A stretch of 64,000 nt of DNA from Rhyacichthys aspro (Eukaryota > Chordata > Actinopteri > Gobiiformes > Rhyacichthyidae). The notes below the pieces were generated by a model. It ran no database searches. It saw only the letters and a program-made list of their open reading frames with translations, and was not told where the DNA came from. The stretch covers positions 1,659,981-1,723,980 of the forward strand of contig CM072160.1 in assembly GCA_036850595.1 (NCBI GenBank). The letters are read 5' to 3'. The translations under genes and the position numbers were made by a program. This document shows, piece by piece, positions 13,104 to 24,800 of this stretch (its first letter is position 1; each line of letters starts with the position of its first letter).

Positions 13104-13139
13104 ATGGCGCAGTTTGAGGATGAAGCTCCGTGGTTTTAG
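13104..13139 (+). promoter_or_regulatory. Short upstream ORF in the CDIPT-like leader (copy A)
   Basis: An ATG in good context (AAGATGGCG, also a YY1-like motif) opens an 11-codon ORF ending in TAG, 17 bases before the main ATG at 13157. Sequence and spacing are conserved in copy B (40137-40172). If it lies in the mRNA it should reduce initiation at the main start. Confidence 0.45.
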
Positions 13140-13156
13140 CTTTAAACCTGGAGAAG

Positions 13157-15845
13157 ATGGGTTTGGAAGTGCTGCTGTTCTGGCCCAATATCATAGGTAA
13201 GACTGTAAATCATTATTAATAAGTATATAATCGTAAAATTCAGTTGTAAGTTGACTATTACGAGCTAAGATGTGTTTTAGTTTCGTAAAAAAGCTGCTGT
13301 TTTCGCTTTAGTTCAAATAATGTACTCAGTGATGGCTTTGTATCATCCTGTATTTTATCTCAAGAGACTCTCCTCTAAAAAGGTTTCCTGGGCCAAGTAT
13401 TTGAGTGTATGTGTGTGTTTTTAAATTTCTGACTTGTATTGATTTGTTTTTGTTATTTATATCTTTCAGGATACATCAGGATCTGTCTTGTGTTTGGTTC
13501 CTGGGCTTTTTATGAGACTCCTTCATGCTTCATCCCTCTTTACTCTTTATCCATCCTCCTCGACGGTACAAAAAGACTCATAATGGATGACATTTTTAGA
13601 AATAGATGTATTTTTTTTTGCTTTAAAGTGTGTGTTTTGTCTGCAGGAGTGGACGGATGGCTGGCGAGGAGACTGAACCAGAGCTCCGGGTTCGGGGCCT
13701 GGCTCGATGTTGTTGTGGATAATCTGGGCCGAGGGATGCTGTGGAGTCTGCTGTTTCAGGTCTGATTTACTCTGAGACTCTGAACCAAAGCCCAAAGGGT
13801 TCCTAAAGTACATTAATGCTCTTTTTGGGGACTCTTCAGACCCTTATGTCTCACCAGAACTCACCCAGATCGATTAATACGCCATTAAATCCTTTCACGA
13901 CAGAGAAAAACCAAACTGCTCTGAACTAATCTACCCTTAAATAAGTGTCTGCATCATGTTTCCTTTGATTCTGTATTTAAATGATAAGTTATTGATATTT
14001 TACTTATATTAACCTTTTAATTTGGTGTATTTGGGCTCATTTATTTGCTTTATTTGTATTATTTATTATATTTTTATTCTTTAAATTCAACAAAGAGGCC
14101 ACAGATTGTAAATATATCCACTTTATGATTTTAATATTCATTTGATTGACTCGCAGAAGAGAAACCCTGACGGCAGTAGTGTGTGTGTTTGCTGCAGTGG
14201 GGCTGGCTGCTGTCTGCTCTCGAGTGGTGTGTGTTCGTCTGTAATCACAGAGGAGCCCGAGGAGACGACTGGAAAAACAGCTTCAGCTCCAGTCCTGCGA
14301 TCGTACGAGCCGTAATGGCCGACGGTGCGTACGAGTATTATTTGTAAAGGTTATAAGATTACACCACCGTCCTGTTTTAGGGAGACAACAAAATAATCCA
14401 CTGAGGTTTGTTGTTTTGGAAAGGGATCTTTTCTCACCTACTTCTCTGGAGAATGTGAGAATATCCATCAGACTTTCTTCTGATCTACGTTACCAAAAGT
14501 CTGGAGAATGAAGCAGGATTTATGGTTTTAATTTTTGATGAAAAGTGTGAAAGTTTGATCAGGGCTTGACATTAACACCAGCCAAACCTCCAAATACAGA
14601 GGTCACAGTGAAGAAGAGGAGATGGAGTAGTTTGAACTGGTTTTAGATGGATTTGAAAAGGTTTTAGATGGATTTGAACTGGTTTTAGATGGATTTGAAC
14701 AGGTTTTAGTTGAATTTAAACAGGTTTAAGATGGATTTGAACTGGTTTTAGATGGATTTGAACTGGTTTTAGATGGATTTGAAAAGGTTTTAGATGGATT
14801 TGAACAAGTTTTGGATGGATTTAAACAGGTTTTTGTTGAATTTGAACTAGTTTTGGGTGGATTTAAACAGGTTTAAGATGGATTTGAACTGGTTTTAGAT
14901 GGATTTGAACTGGTTTTGGTTGAATTTAAACAGGTTTAAGATGGATTTGAACTGGTTTTAGATGGATTTGAACTGGTTTTAGATGGATTTGAAAAGGTTT
15001 TAGATGGATTTGAACTGGTTTTAGATGGATTTGAACAGGTTTTAGTTGAATTTAAACAGGTTTAAGATGGATTTGAACTGGTTTTAGATGGATTTGAACT
15101 GGTTTTAGATGGATTTGAAAAGGTTTTAGATGGATTTGAACTGGTTTTAGATGGATTTGAAAAGGTTTTACTTGGATTTGAACAAGTTTAAAAGGATTTG
15201 AACTGGTTTAAGATGGATTTGAACTGGTTTTAGTTGGATTTGAACAAGTTTTAGATGGATTTGAACAAGTTTCAGATGGATTTGAACTGGGTTTAGTTGG
15301 ATTTTCTCCTTTGAGCAAAAAAGAATCAAGAAAAAACCATGAGAAAAAGTTTTATTTGTTTGAATCAAATACCAGCTCATATAATAAACTAAGAATCTTT
15401 ATTAATTTGTCCTAAAAATCAACAGCATGGACTGGAATATTTGCTGCTTTATTTTGCTGCTCTTTTAAAATAACTCTTTAGTCTTTTACCATCACGGTCC
15501 TTGTCTGCAGCCCTGGGTGGACACTTTTATTCCGTATTTCTTGTGTTTGGGGCAGGTTTTCGGACTCCTCTGGGGCTGTTGGTCGTGAGCGGGCTCCACG
15601 TTCTGCCTCTGTGGCTCTACATCGAACGGAGAGGCGTGTTGGAGCCGATGCTTCCGTCCTGGATCCAGGTTCAGGGGACGCTGCTGCTCACCGTGGGTCG
15701 TCTGCTCGCTCTCTGCGCCGAGGTAACGATTTCAGACCCGGAAATAAACCTTTAACGTGTAAATAATCCATTCTGTTTGTGTGTGCAGGTCTGGTGCATC
15801 TGGACACACATCAGGTACCTCACCAAAGACGAGAAGAAAAGTTAA
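13157..15845 (+). CDS. CDIPT-like CDP-alcohol phosphatidyltransferase, copy A
   Basis: Six exons: 13157-13196, 13470-13565, 13647-13759, 14198-14324, 15511-15722, 15789-15845. They total 645 bases and encode 214 residues, almost the 213 of human phosphatidylinositol synthase (CDIPT). The N-terminus MGLEVLLFWPNIIGYIRI parallels the CDIPT start. Residues 45-70 carry the complete family motif D45-x2-D48-G49-x2-A52-R53-x8-G62-x3-D66-x3-D70, whose Asp residues bind the metals and act in catalysis. RLNQ...FGA...D around the motif is closer to CDIPT than to choline or ethanolamine transferases. Hydrophobic stretches near 15-43, 76-97, 132-162 and 179-204 suggest an ER polytopic membrane protein. The expected reaction is CDP-diacylglycerol plus an alcohol (inositol in CDIPT). 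The actual substrate is not proven. All junctions are GT-AG. A second acceptor 45 bases into exon 5 would drop 15 residues in frame. Confidence 0.9.
14632..15305 (+). repeat. 21-bp minisatellite in CDIPT-like intron 4, copy A
   Basis: About 30 units of GGTTTTAGATGGATTTGAACT and variants, the reverse orientation of the array at 3632. Confidence 0.95.
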
Positions 15846-16184
15846 ATGTTGCCTGCGATAATCTTAAAGTCAAAGGGATTATTTTTATTTTTTGCTATTT
15901 ATAAGCATTTCTCAGGCTTTAGAGGTTTTTATTTTAAAGAGTTTATTTAGAGAGTACGACCTTAAAAGCAGCTTTAAGTTAAAAAAAGGGTCATATCAGA
16001 ACTTGAAATGGAAACTGGTTACAAAAGGATTCTATGTAAATGAGGGAAATGAAATATTATTTTATACTGCACTTAATAATGGCTTGACGATATTTATTTG
16101 TCGCTTTTTATTCTTGTTTATTAAATATTTTAAGAGTGATGTGTCCAAGATGTTTACTTCTTCATCAGCTAGAACACTGACTCT

Positions 16185-16805
16185 GAAAATCCATGTAAAA
16201 CCGGTTCAAATCCATGTTAAACCAGTTCAAATCCATCTAAAACCTTTCAAATCCATGTCAAATCTGTTGAAATCCATGTAAAACCGGTTGAAATCCATCT
16301 AAAACTTTTCAAATCCATGTAAAATCTATTGAAATCCATGTAAAACCGGTTCAAATCCATGTACAACTTTTCAAATCCATGTCAAATCTGTTGAAATCCA
16401 TGTAAAACCGGTTGAAATCCATCTAAAACTTTTCAAATCTATGTAAAATCTGTTGAAATCCATGTAAAACCGGTTGAAATCCATCTAAAACTTTTCAAAT
16501 CCTTGTAAAATCTGTTGAAATCCATGTAAAACCGGTTGAAATCCATGTAAAACTTTTCAAATCTATGTAAAATCTGTTGAAATCCATGTAAAACCAGTTC
16601 AAATCTATGTAAAATCTGTTGAAATCCATGTAAAACCGGTTGAAATCCATGTACAACTTTTCAAATCTATGTAAAATCTATTGAAATCCATGTAAAACCG
16701 GTTGAAATCCATCTAAAACTTTTCAAATCTATGTAAAACCGGTTGAAATCCATCTAAAACTTTTCAAATCCATGTAAAATCTCCTGAAATCCAACTCAAA
16801 CCTGC
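16185..16805 (+). repeat. 21-bp minisatellite downstream of CDIPT-like, copy A
   Basis: About 30 units of AAATCCATGTAAAACCGGTTG-type motif, opposite in orientation to the intron 4 array. Higher-order blocks of three units recur. Confidence 0.95.
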
Positions 16806-17780
16806 ACATTGGATGCATAATAACATTATTTTGAAGATACATTTATACTTTTTGTTGCTAAACTAGAAACAGCTCTGATTCTATACAAAGAATAAGTCTG
16901 GTTTCTGTGAGAGGCACCGACACAAGAAAAGCCTTCAGCGTTAACATTTTTTAAAGTTGAAGTGATGCGAGACAAGAAAAGACAGAACTCCGAGCTTTAT
17001 TTGTGACAATGATATACTTTTTTAATGTTTTTTGCAGCTAACAGTGAAGCAGTAACAGGACAACAGTGACACATCCCCCTCGATCGCTGTCTCTCTCTTT
17101 ATTTTCCGACTTCTTTAAAAACGGCGAGATCACAGCTTTTAACGGAGCACCTTTTTGACCAAACCCGAATCTTTTTATTCCCTTTCATTTAATTACAACA
17201 AAAACCCTGTTAAACCTCAGATTCAGACCCGTTTTTCGTTCCAAGTCTGGTTAAATGCGACCGTGACGAAGCCTGGAGTATTTTACATCTAGAAGCGGAT
17301 GTGGTTTTTATTTCTCGTGTGGAACTGCTCGGGAATTTACTGAAAACATTCGACGAGAAGTGGAGCTGAGCGTCCGATTAAGAGGCTAAGGCTGGACTTT
17401 TATCAGCTGCTGAAAAAAAAAAGACGTCCGAAAGCGCTAAAGCAACAGCAAGGCAAAGCTTTTTTAATCGTCATTCAAAGTGGGTTTCTTCACAAAGGCA
17501 TCGAACAACGTCTACTTTTGCTTCACAGTTTTAAAGTGGGGTCAAGTTTCAAAGTAAAAGCTCATCAGTCGTTTCATCACAAAGCGGAAAAATAAAAGCT
17601 CGGAATTGGATTTCAGCTTGAATTTACACAAAATACTGCGATAAAACACTTATTCGGAGGCTTGTGAATGCAGAAATCTGATCAATTAATGTGTATTGAT
17701 TGAAATTTAAAGTTGAGTAAAATGGATCACTTTTGATAAAAGTTTTAGGACATTTGAATTTAAACATTTAAAGCTCCATA

Positions 17781-17880
17781 NNNNNNNNNNNNNNNNNNNN
17801 NNNNNNNNNNNNNNNNNNNNNNNNNNNNNNNNNNNNNNNNNNNNNNNNNNNNNNNNNNNNNNNNNNNNNNNNNNNNNNNN
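17781..17880. other. Assembly gap, 100 N
   Basis: Exactly 100 unknown bases, the usual placeholder for a gap of unknown size. The left flank is still inside copy A and matches copy B to the last base (around 44384). The right flank does not match what follows in copy B. The join between the two copies therefore lies inside or at the edge of this gap. Confidence 0.99.
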
Positions 17881-19438
17881 ATATTATGTGTAAAGATATT
17901 TTTAATTTTTATTTTATGAAGGCCATTATCATTTCAGTTTGCACCATACATAACAAATATTTTTTAGAATAATTTTGACTGTATTTTACATAAAAAACCC
18001 AAAAATCTGAATTTTAAACCTCTTAAAAAGGCAGATTTAGTGATTATTTTGGCTTCTCACAAGATATTCATACTTAACCTTTTAAAAAGCACAAAGCCAA
18101 TCATTTAGTTTATTTTACTTTTATTTCAGATCCAAACTCTCGGTTTAGGACTGATCTAAGTTTAAACGAGAAGAAGAGAGAAGTACATCCAAGTTTCGTT
18201 TGAGGACAGGTTTCTTCGGAGCCAATAGCATGACCCTGCAGGGACACCGTAGCTGTTCTAAAAGGACTAGAGTGAGAAATGGAACTCATTTTTAAATCTA
18301 GCTTCCTTTTAATAACAGAGTAAAGCGCGGTGCTCCCTTCCTCTCACCGTTAATGGAGAAGGAAGTCATTTATTTATTGTATGTTAAATTTAACAAAAAA
18401 ATCAGATCATCCACATTCGCGCTTCCTCATTAATCGTTCAATAATTTACAACAGTTTCTCAGCAAAACAAGGAAGGCTTTGTGTCGCTTCTCCTTCGTTC
18501 AAGCCATAACTGATATTAAACTGCAGCAACCAATAAAAAGAAAGACACAAAAGCAATGACAGAGGCTTTGTGTTCCGTTTGTCGCTAATGAGGCCAAAGA
18601 AAACACACTAATAACTAACAAAGCTTACGACGAGGAGCAGATTCTGTGGAAATATCCTCATAAATCACTCATTAGACCCTCCGTGGATCCATCACAGGAG
18701 CTGTTCTTGACACAGCCGCTTTGTGTTTTTAATGAAGGAGCTTGTTTCTGCTTTTAAAATGTGCTTCAAATACAATTCCCGGTTCTGAACGTCACTCTTC
18801 TACAAAAATTTCCACAAAAATCGACAGAAGAAGAAGGCAAAGTTACAAAAAGATGGAGGTAAACGTTGGTAACTATTGCTTTATTTGGAAATATATATAT
18901 ATATGCTCTGTTAAAGTCAAAACTGTCTCCTTCAAAACAAGTCATTGATAAAGCATCTTAAAAACAATATGGTTCTGAAATCTGTTAAAAAAGCCACAAG
19001 GATTCTGTTTCTGTCGTCTTTGTGATGGACATTAACGCCTCAAACTCATCGTCCAAACAGTTTTAAATCAAACTGTGCTGTTTCTAAATAAAAAGAGTCC
19101 TTGTTTAGACCTGATTTGACCCTAGTCTGGTCCAGTTTTTGTCCTCAGTTTAGTCCTGAATGCAGCCCTCGTTTAGATCTTGTTTAGTCCTGGTTTAGTT
19201 TAGTTTTAGCTCCTGCTTTAACGAATGGAAATTAGTCCAAAGCCTTGAAATCAATTAAACTCTTAAAGTGTGTTTCCGCTGGGACAGTTCTGCCGAGGTT
19301 TCATCACCATTAACGTTAAAATAAAAACATTTAATGGAAATGTTTTTTAAATAGATTACACCTCGTCATATTCAAACAAAAGAATATAATAAATGTTGTA
19401 CTTTTTCCGACATAAAGCTAGTGTTTGTGGTTTTAAAC

Positions 19439-19660
19439 GTCGCTTCATGAATTTAAACGTATTTATCGTCTTCACTGCATTAAACACAAGCAGAACCTGT
19501 ACAAACTCAAATATTGAGTCTAAATGAGAGGAAACTGTCATATAAAGATATGAATTTAATGTTGAGAAAGAAACAGTTGAATGTTTCCTGCAGGATTTAG
19601 ATTCAATATTAACAATGATCCACGTTTAGAAGTCTGATTTAAATACGGTTTATTTCTCAA
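19439..19660 (+). repeat. Interspersed repeat family R1
   Basis: Same family as 9333-9583, outside the duplication, with small deletions. Its presence here shows the family is dispersed, not only duplicated with the block. Confidence 0.75.
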
Positions 19661-20249
19661 ACTTTAGCCACAGTGGAAACGCAGCTTTATTTTGTCAAAG
19701 GGGGCATTTAAATATTATAATATTTAAGATACTTATTGCCTGTTTTTCTCGTATCGTTCAGCTCTAGTGCAGCCCTCGGTCAGGTTTTATTTCCTTCTCG
19801 ACTCGTCCGGTCTTACCTAGAGGTGCGACTCTCTCCGAATGGCAGCAGAGAAACCATACCATTATCCAGACAACATCTTCAGAGAAGTGCGGCCACTGCC
19901 AGCGAGGATCATCGTCCGTCACTTGCCGCAACAAAAACTCAACACAAACTACGCCATTTTGTCCCGAATCCGACTTATTCCTTCAGAGTCACAAACCAAA
20001 AGCACCGTGTCACGTCAGTCACTCTCTCCTTTGGCCAAACACAAAGACCTGAAGTTAAGAGGATAAAGCGTGAGCGGCAGGATTAACGGCACTGTCCAGG
20101 TTTCTCGGGACGAGGAAGGTTCTTTCCAGCCTTCTGGCCTTAATCAGTGAAATTAAGCCCAGGCTAAATTTACCTTTAAATGACCTGTGGCTGAAAGAAG
20201 TGTGTCACTGTATGTTTTCACACAAACGTATAAATATTACTGATCGATG

Positions 20250-20570
20250 GTGGTTCAACAATATCAGGAAAATGTGACGATCTTGAATATTTAAACACTT
20301 CCTTTGACATTTGTCTGTTTTTAGAATGGTCCCATTACATTCCACATCTCACATTTACACAACATACACTGGTGTGGATATAAAAAGTAAACTATAACAC
20401 TAAAGTACGTTTATTTTATGAGTTTACAAAATGTAAAGGGAAAGAACAGAAGACAATTCTTTGACTTTTCCTCAAAACAGCAGCAGTTTAGTTCCTCTGT
20501 CTCAGTTTGAGAAGGATCTGAGCAGGTTTTGATCAAATATGGAGAATCCCAGACAAAACCAGACAAATAA
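20250..20570 (+). repeat. Diverged relative of 7130-7380, carrying one seed unit of the 45-bp minisatellite
   Basis: Shares GTGTGGATATAAA, CTCAAAACAGCAGCAGTT and CTGTCTCAGTTTGAGAAG with 7130-7380 in the same order, then a single AATCCCAGACAAAACCAGAC. It looks like an interspersed repeat that includes the sequence from which the 45-bp arrays grew. A fainter relative is at 52630-52700. Confidence 0.65.
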
Positions 20571-21832
20571 ACATACTTTATACTTTACTTTTTAAATCCA
20601 AACATGCATAAAACCTTTGCACAGTCCTGTATGTCACATAAAAATTAAAAGAATGACACTTGATAACAATAATAATGAATAATGGAAATATTAACAAACA
20701 ACGCTTCATTACCTTCTTTTAATATAATCTACAGTTTTTTAGTTTTCTGTAGAATTGTATATAATTTTATTCTGAATTATTGCTTGCTTCAGTTTCTTTT
20801 TGATACTAAACCAAAGACTAAAGCTAAACGTACACGGTTACTTTTATAAACACATACTTCTCTAAGATTGAATCAAATAAAAACTGAGTGAAAGAGGAGA
20901 GTGAGTCTGAAAAGTCAAACCTGTCAGTGTTTTTTCCCTGGACACTTCACTGTCTCTGATAACTCGAGCGAATCTGAAGGTTTGAAGCAGTGGATGTTTA
21001 CGTCCTTCTGCTTTTTTCAACGACATTTGAAGAAAAACTCACTCTAAAAATAAAATCGAAGCTTCAAGATGTTTTCTCTATTTCTCTAAACATTATTGTC
21101 ACAGAAGTCTTACTCTGTCTCTTTGCTGCTAGACATTAAACATTATTTTATAACCCATATTTCACAATATTTACTGATCTGTTTTAGCATCAGTTTGGTT
21201 TTTGGATTAAAAATGTGTCGGCTTTTAAACCTCTGAACCCTAAGACAGTGTTTTTTTTTACTATTTTTCCTCTTTTGCCTAGATTTTTCTGCATAAAAAG
21301 CACAATAAATATAATGTCTGAGGTTTAGAGGAGCTCTATAAATGTCTTTTTCTGCAGAACCAGGGCTAACAGAATATATATGTGTTTAGAGTTTTCCTAA
21401 CGCCACAAACTCCACATAGATACCTTCATTTAAGCATTCTGGGAAAGGTAGTTTGAGCCGGTATCATAAAAGCAGCCTTAAAATGAATCAAATGTTGGAT
21501 TCATTGGTTCATTCAGACAAAATTTCAAATCCCAGAAAGTAAATGGTGCTTCAAAAAGGGCTAATGTTGCATCAAATGGCTTCGAAAGCACATCTTTTGC
21601 TGCTAAAATAAACAGCGTCAATAAAAAAACAAAGACCTGAGCTAAATCAAAGCAAAATGCAGATAATATGGACAAAAACAGATGGATTAATTGGCTTTGA
21701 TTATGGCGTGAACTCAACAAAAGACACAAAAGAGTTAAAAGAACTGTTACTGAGCTGAAGAAAAGGGTGAGACAAAGGCAGATTAATGTAGATCCGTGAG
21801 AACAGAAGCTGATTTTATCCCGAAGGACTTAC

Positions 21833-24800
21833 AGTGAGTGACTCCGGCCAGAGTTTGGTAGAAGGTGGGCGTGTCGCTGTCGTCGGTGAGCGTCACACAG
21901 ACTCCTCCCGACAGCAGCCACCTCGACAACGTGAAGGCCTCTTTGTTCTGCAGCAGCCAGCTCCTGAAGCGCTCGTAGTTCACCTTCTCTCCCTAAACAC
22001 CACAGAGATAAAGAGTGAATATTCAGGAAGAGCACAGGTAGAAAACAGAGACGGTGAGGTGTGGCTCCGACCTCGATGAAGCACTGCTTGAGCGACGCCG
22101 GGACCTCTCCGTCCAGGACCTGCAGCACGGCCTCCATGTCGTCTCTGGAGGCGTATCCGCCCGGGTCACTGGCGAACAGGCTGAAGAGGTCTGAGAGCAA
22201 ACACAAACAGAGTCACAGCTCGGGTTTAGCGCCGAAAAACAGGACTAAAGGAGTAAAGGAGGCTGCTACAGAGCTCTTATTGTGATTGGTCAAAAGAGAA
22301 GAAGAAAAAGTGAGAAAGAGGGATTACAGTGGAGTCCAACAACGTGTTTTTGCGTCAAAAATGAAATAAAAACTAAATAAAAATCATCAATCACTTTTTT
22401 TAATTGTCACTTTTGGATAAGTTTAAGATTAGATAAGATTAGTTAATGTAGATTGTTGTCTGACTAATTATTGGTGATGTTATTGCATCCCTTCACAATA
22501 AATTTACTGTGAAATCAGGCTCTTTTCACACATGAAACTGTTCTGGTAAAATACAGGAACATTGCTGGAAAAGACTGTGTGTGTGAAAGGAGCTTTAGTT
22601 TGATCACAATATTTGATTTTGTAAATGAACAATAAGGATTACACTCATGGGTCCAGAGTCAGTGAGAGAAACGTCTTTGTTTTTGAGTAAACTGTGGACT
22701 CTACGCTCCAGTCTCCTTCTTCAGACGCTCTTTCCTCTGATTCTTCCGTCTTCAGACTCCTCTACAACTCCTTTTCTTTCTCTTTTCCATAAAACATCCT
22801 TCTCATCTCCTGTCCTCACCCTCTCTTTTTTGTTGTAGCTTCTAAATTGTGCTGACTGCTCACTCTTTTCATTGACTTCAGACCCACTAAATGACTGTTT
22901 TGAGTCCTGGTGCGCGCTGTAAACCATATTAAACCACGCTCCCAGGGGCTGTACTGTAAAATTACATTAACATATTTATATTTACAACCCCCCAGTCTGC
23001 AGGGCCAGCGCAAAGTCGGACAATTTTTTGCTGTGGTTCGGACAATTTTTAGCCATTTGCTTTATATTGAAAATGTGAAAACACCTTAGATCCACAAAAA
23101 TCTGCATTAAACTGATTGATTAATGAGTCCACGCTGGTTTTTGGTCACAACCAGACGAGGGAAGGGCGTCTAAAAGCTGAGCGCTGCACTTAGACCCTTC
23201 TTTTCCACCAGACAATTACCTCCTGTTTGTTTTGTACAAGTTATATTCACATTAAAAGGTGTAAAAAGCACGATATGTGTTATTTAGACTTCCACCGACT
23301 TACACTTGGCCTTCTCCTCATCGCGGCCTCGTGTCAGAAGAACCAAGCCGACGATCAGGTTGTTGAAGTGTAGCCCTTTGGACGAGCCTCCGAACGAGGT
23401 GTAGATCACCTGAAGAACACAACACAAGGAAATACTCGTCTTTAAAACAAAAACCACTCAACGTTTAGCTTAATGTCGCCAAATTGTAGCTCGTCTTGGT
23501 GTTTTTGGATTTTAAAGTTATTACAGCTGGATCTACTGTCAGTGAACGCACCACAGCCCACGCTCTGAATGGGCTCCCACCATTTAAAAATATTCCTGTT
23601 TAGAAAAGCATTTTGTTTTGCCATAAATTATTTTTATTTTTATTATTTTTTATTTTATTTTTTATTTTGTTTTATTTTTTAATTTACTTGATTTCTTATT
23701 ATTTTATTTATTATTATTTTTTTATTATTGCATTATTATTTGAATATTTTTTATAATTTTATTTTTGAATACTATAATTTTCTGATGATTAATTTTCTGT
23801 GATGCTCTGGGGTAGCTTCAAGGAAAATTAGTTTTCCCTGAGTTTTTTTTTTTTTTTTTTTAGCTTTAAGGATAATTTAATTTAATAAAAGCAGAATGAT
23901 AGAGGTTATTGAAGTGCAGCCCTTTTAGCTTAATTTCCAAATTTCCCTGTGTCCTTTTTTCTTTCTGGATGTCATATGGAAATGTATTTGTTGACCTTAA
24001 AAACGTCAAACACAAAAACAAATGTTCTGCAAAAGAGAAAAGCAGTACAAGTTTGAAAAAGGAAGTCAAAATGTGTCAGAAAACTTCCTGTGAACTGTGC
24101 GTCGTGACCTTTATGTATTTGATCACTGCAGCCTTTAAATCCACTCATTTTTTCATGAGCTGGTGTTACTCTGCAGCTTTTTGATGATTCATTCAGAAAC
24201 AGCGCCCACAGCTGATTCACGACGGCTGCTCGGTAATATCTGGACTAAACATGAGTCAGAAAGATCGGGGAACTCCATCAACTGTATGTTTTTAATATAA
24301 ACGGTTATGAAAACGTGATGAGAACTAATCTGTCTCTTTGTTTCTTTTGTTGTCTTTAATTTGTTGAGTCTTGAGTTGTCTTTGTTCATGAAAGGTCAAT
24401 ATAAATAAAATGAAAAAGAAAAGAAAAAATGAACAGGAAAATGCCTGTGTACCAGAAATTAAATAAAATAAATAAATAAATGTTAGTGCTGTTTAAAATA
24501 ACAAACATCCAGCATTATTTTTATATAATTATTCCTATTAACTTAATTATTATAGTTTCATATTTTTGTATATGTTATTATTTATTTTATTTTTTATTAT
24601 TTTAAAATAATATATAGTAGTGCAGTTTCAAAATAAATATCCAGAAGTCATCATTTTTAATTAATACTTACAGACTTTGTTCTACTCTTTGTGAAGGATT
24701 TGAAATGTTAAATATGTGGCAGTAAGTAGTGGATTTTCATGTCATTAACAAGGTTTTGGAAGAAAATTAATAAGTGCGGTGTAAAATTAAAATTGAAAAC

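Larger units (their letters stand above)
11475..13156. other. Divergent intergenic region USP32 / CDIPT-like (copy A)
   Basis: About 1.7 kb between two start codons that point away from each other. It holds the USP32 5' leader with the CLEAR box, an ATTGT-type pentanucleotide run near 12475-12497, AT-rich sequence, a CTCF-like CCTCAGGGGGCGCTG at 12919-12933 and the CDIPT-like leader with a short upstream ORF. The equivalent region in copy B is 38565-40189, where the pentanucleotide run is longer (39556-39585). Confidence 0.7.
1..17780. repeat. Copy A of a ~17.8 kb segmental duplication
   Basis: This whole stretch is repeated at 26618-44384 in the same orientation. Position 1 aligns with 26618 and position 17780 with 44384, and the order of every exon, transposon fragment and minisatellite is preserved. 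By eye the copies differ by a low percentage of substitutions plus indels, mostly in tandem arrays. I did not compute identity. Copy A begins outside the window on the left and is cut on the right by the N run at 17781, with homology continuing right up to the first N. It contains USP32 exon 1, the first bases of USP32 exon 2 and a complete CDIPT-like gene. Confidence 0.97.
17881..21832. other. No gene recognised; presumed USP32 intron 5 (copy B)
   Basis: Lies between the gap and USP32 exon 5. It holds the R1 repeat (19439-19660), degenerate AGTCC/TTTAG motifs at 19100-19215, the diverged repeat at 20250-20570 and AT-rich sequence. Overlapping ORFs of 75 and 116 codons near 19736-20086 have no splice or homology support. 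USP32 exon 6 was not found. Confidence 0.6.

Noticed and set aside
19736..20086. ORFs of 116 and 75 codons overlapping in two frames
   Set aside because: No recognised domain, no counterpart in known USP32 exons, wrong strand for USP32. Composition is slightly GC-richer than flanks but not enough to call a gene.
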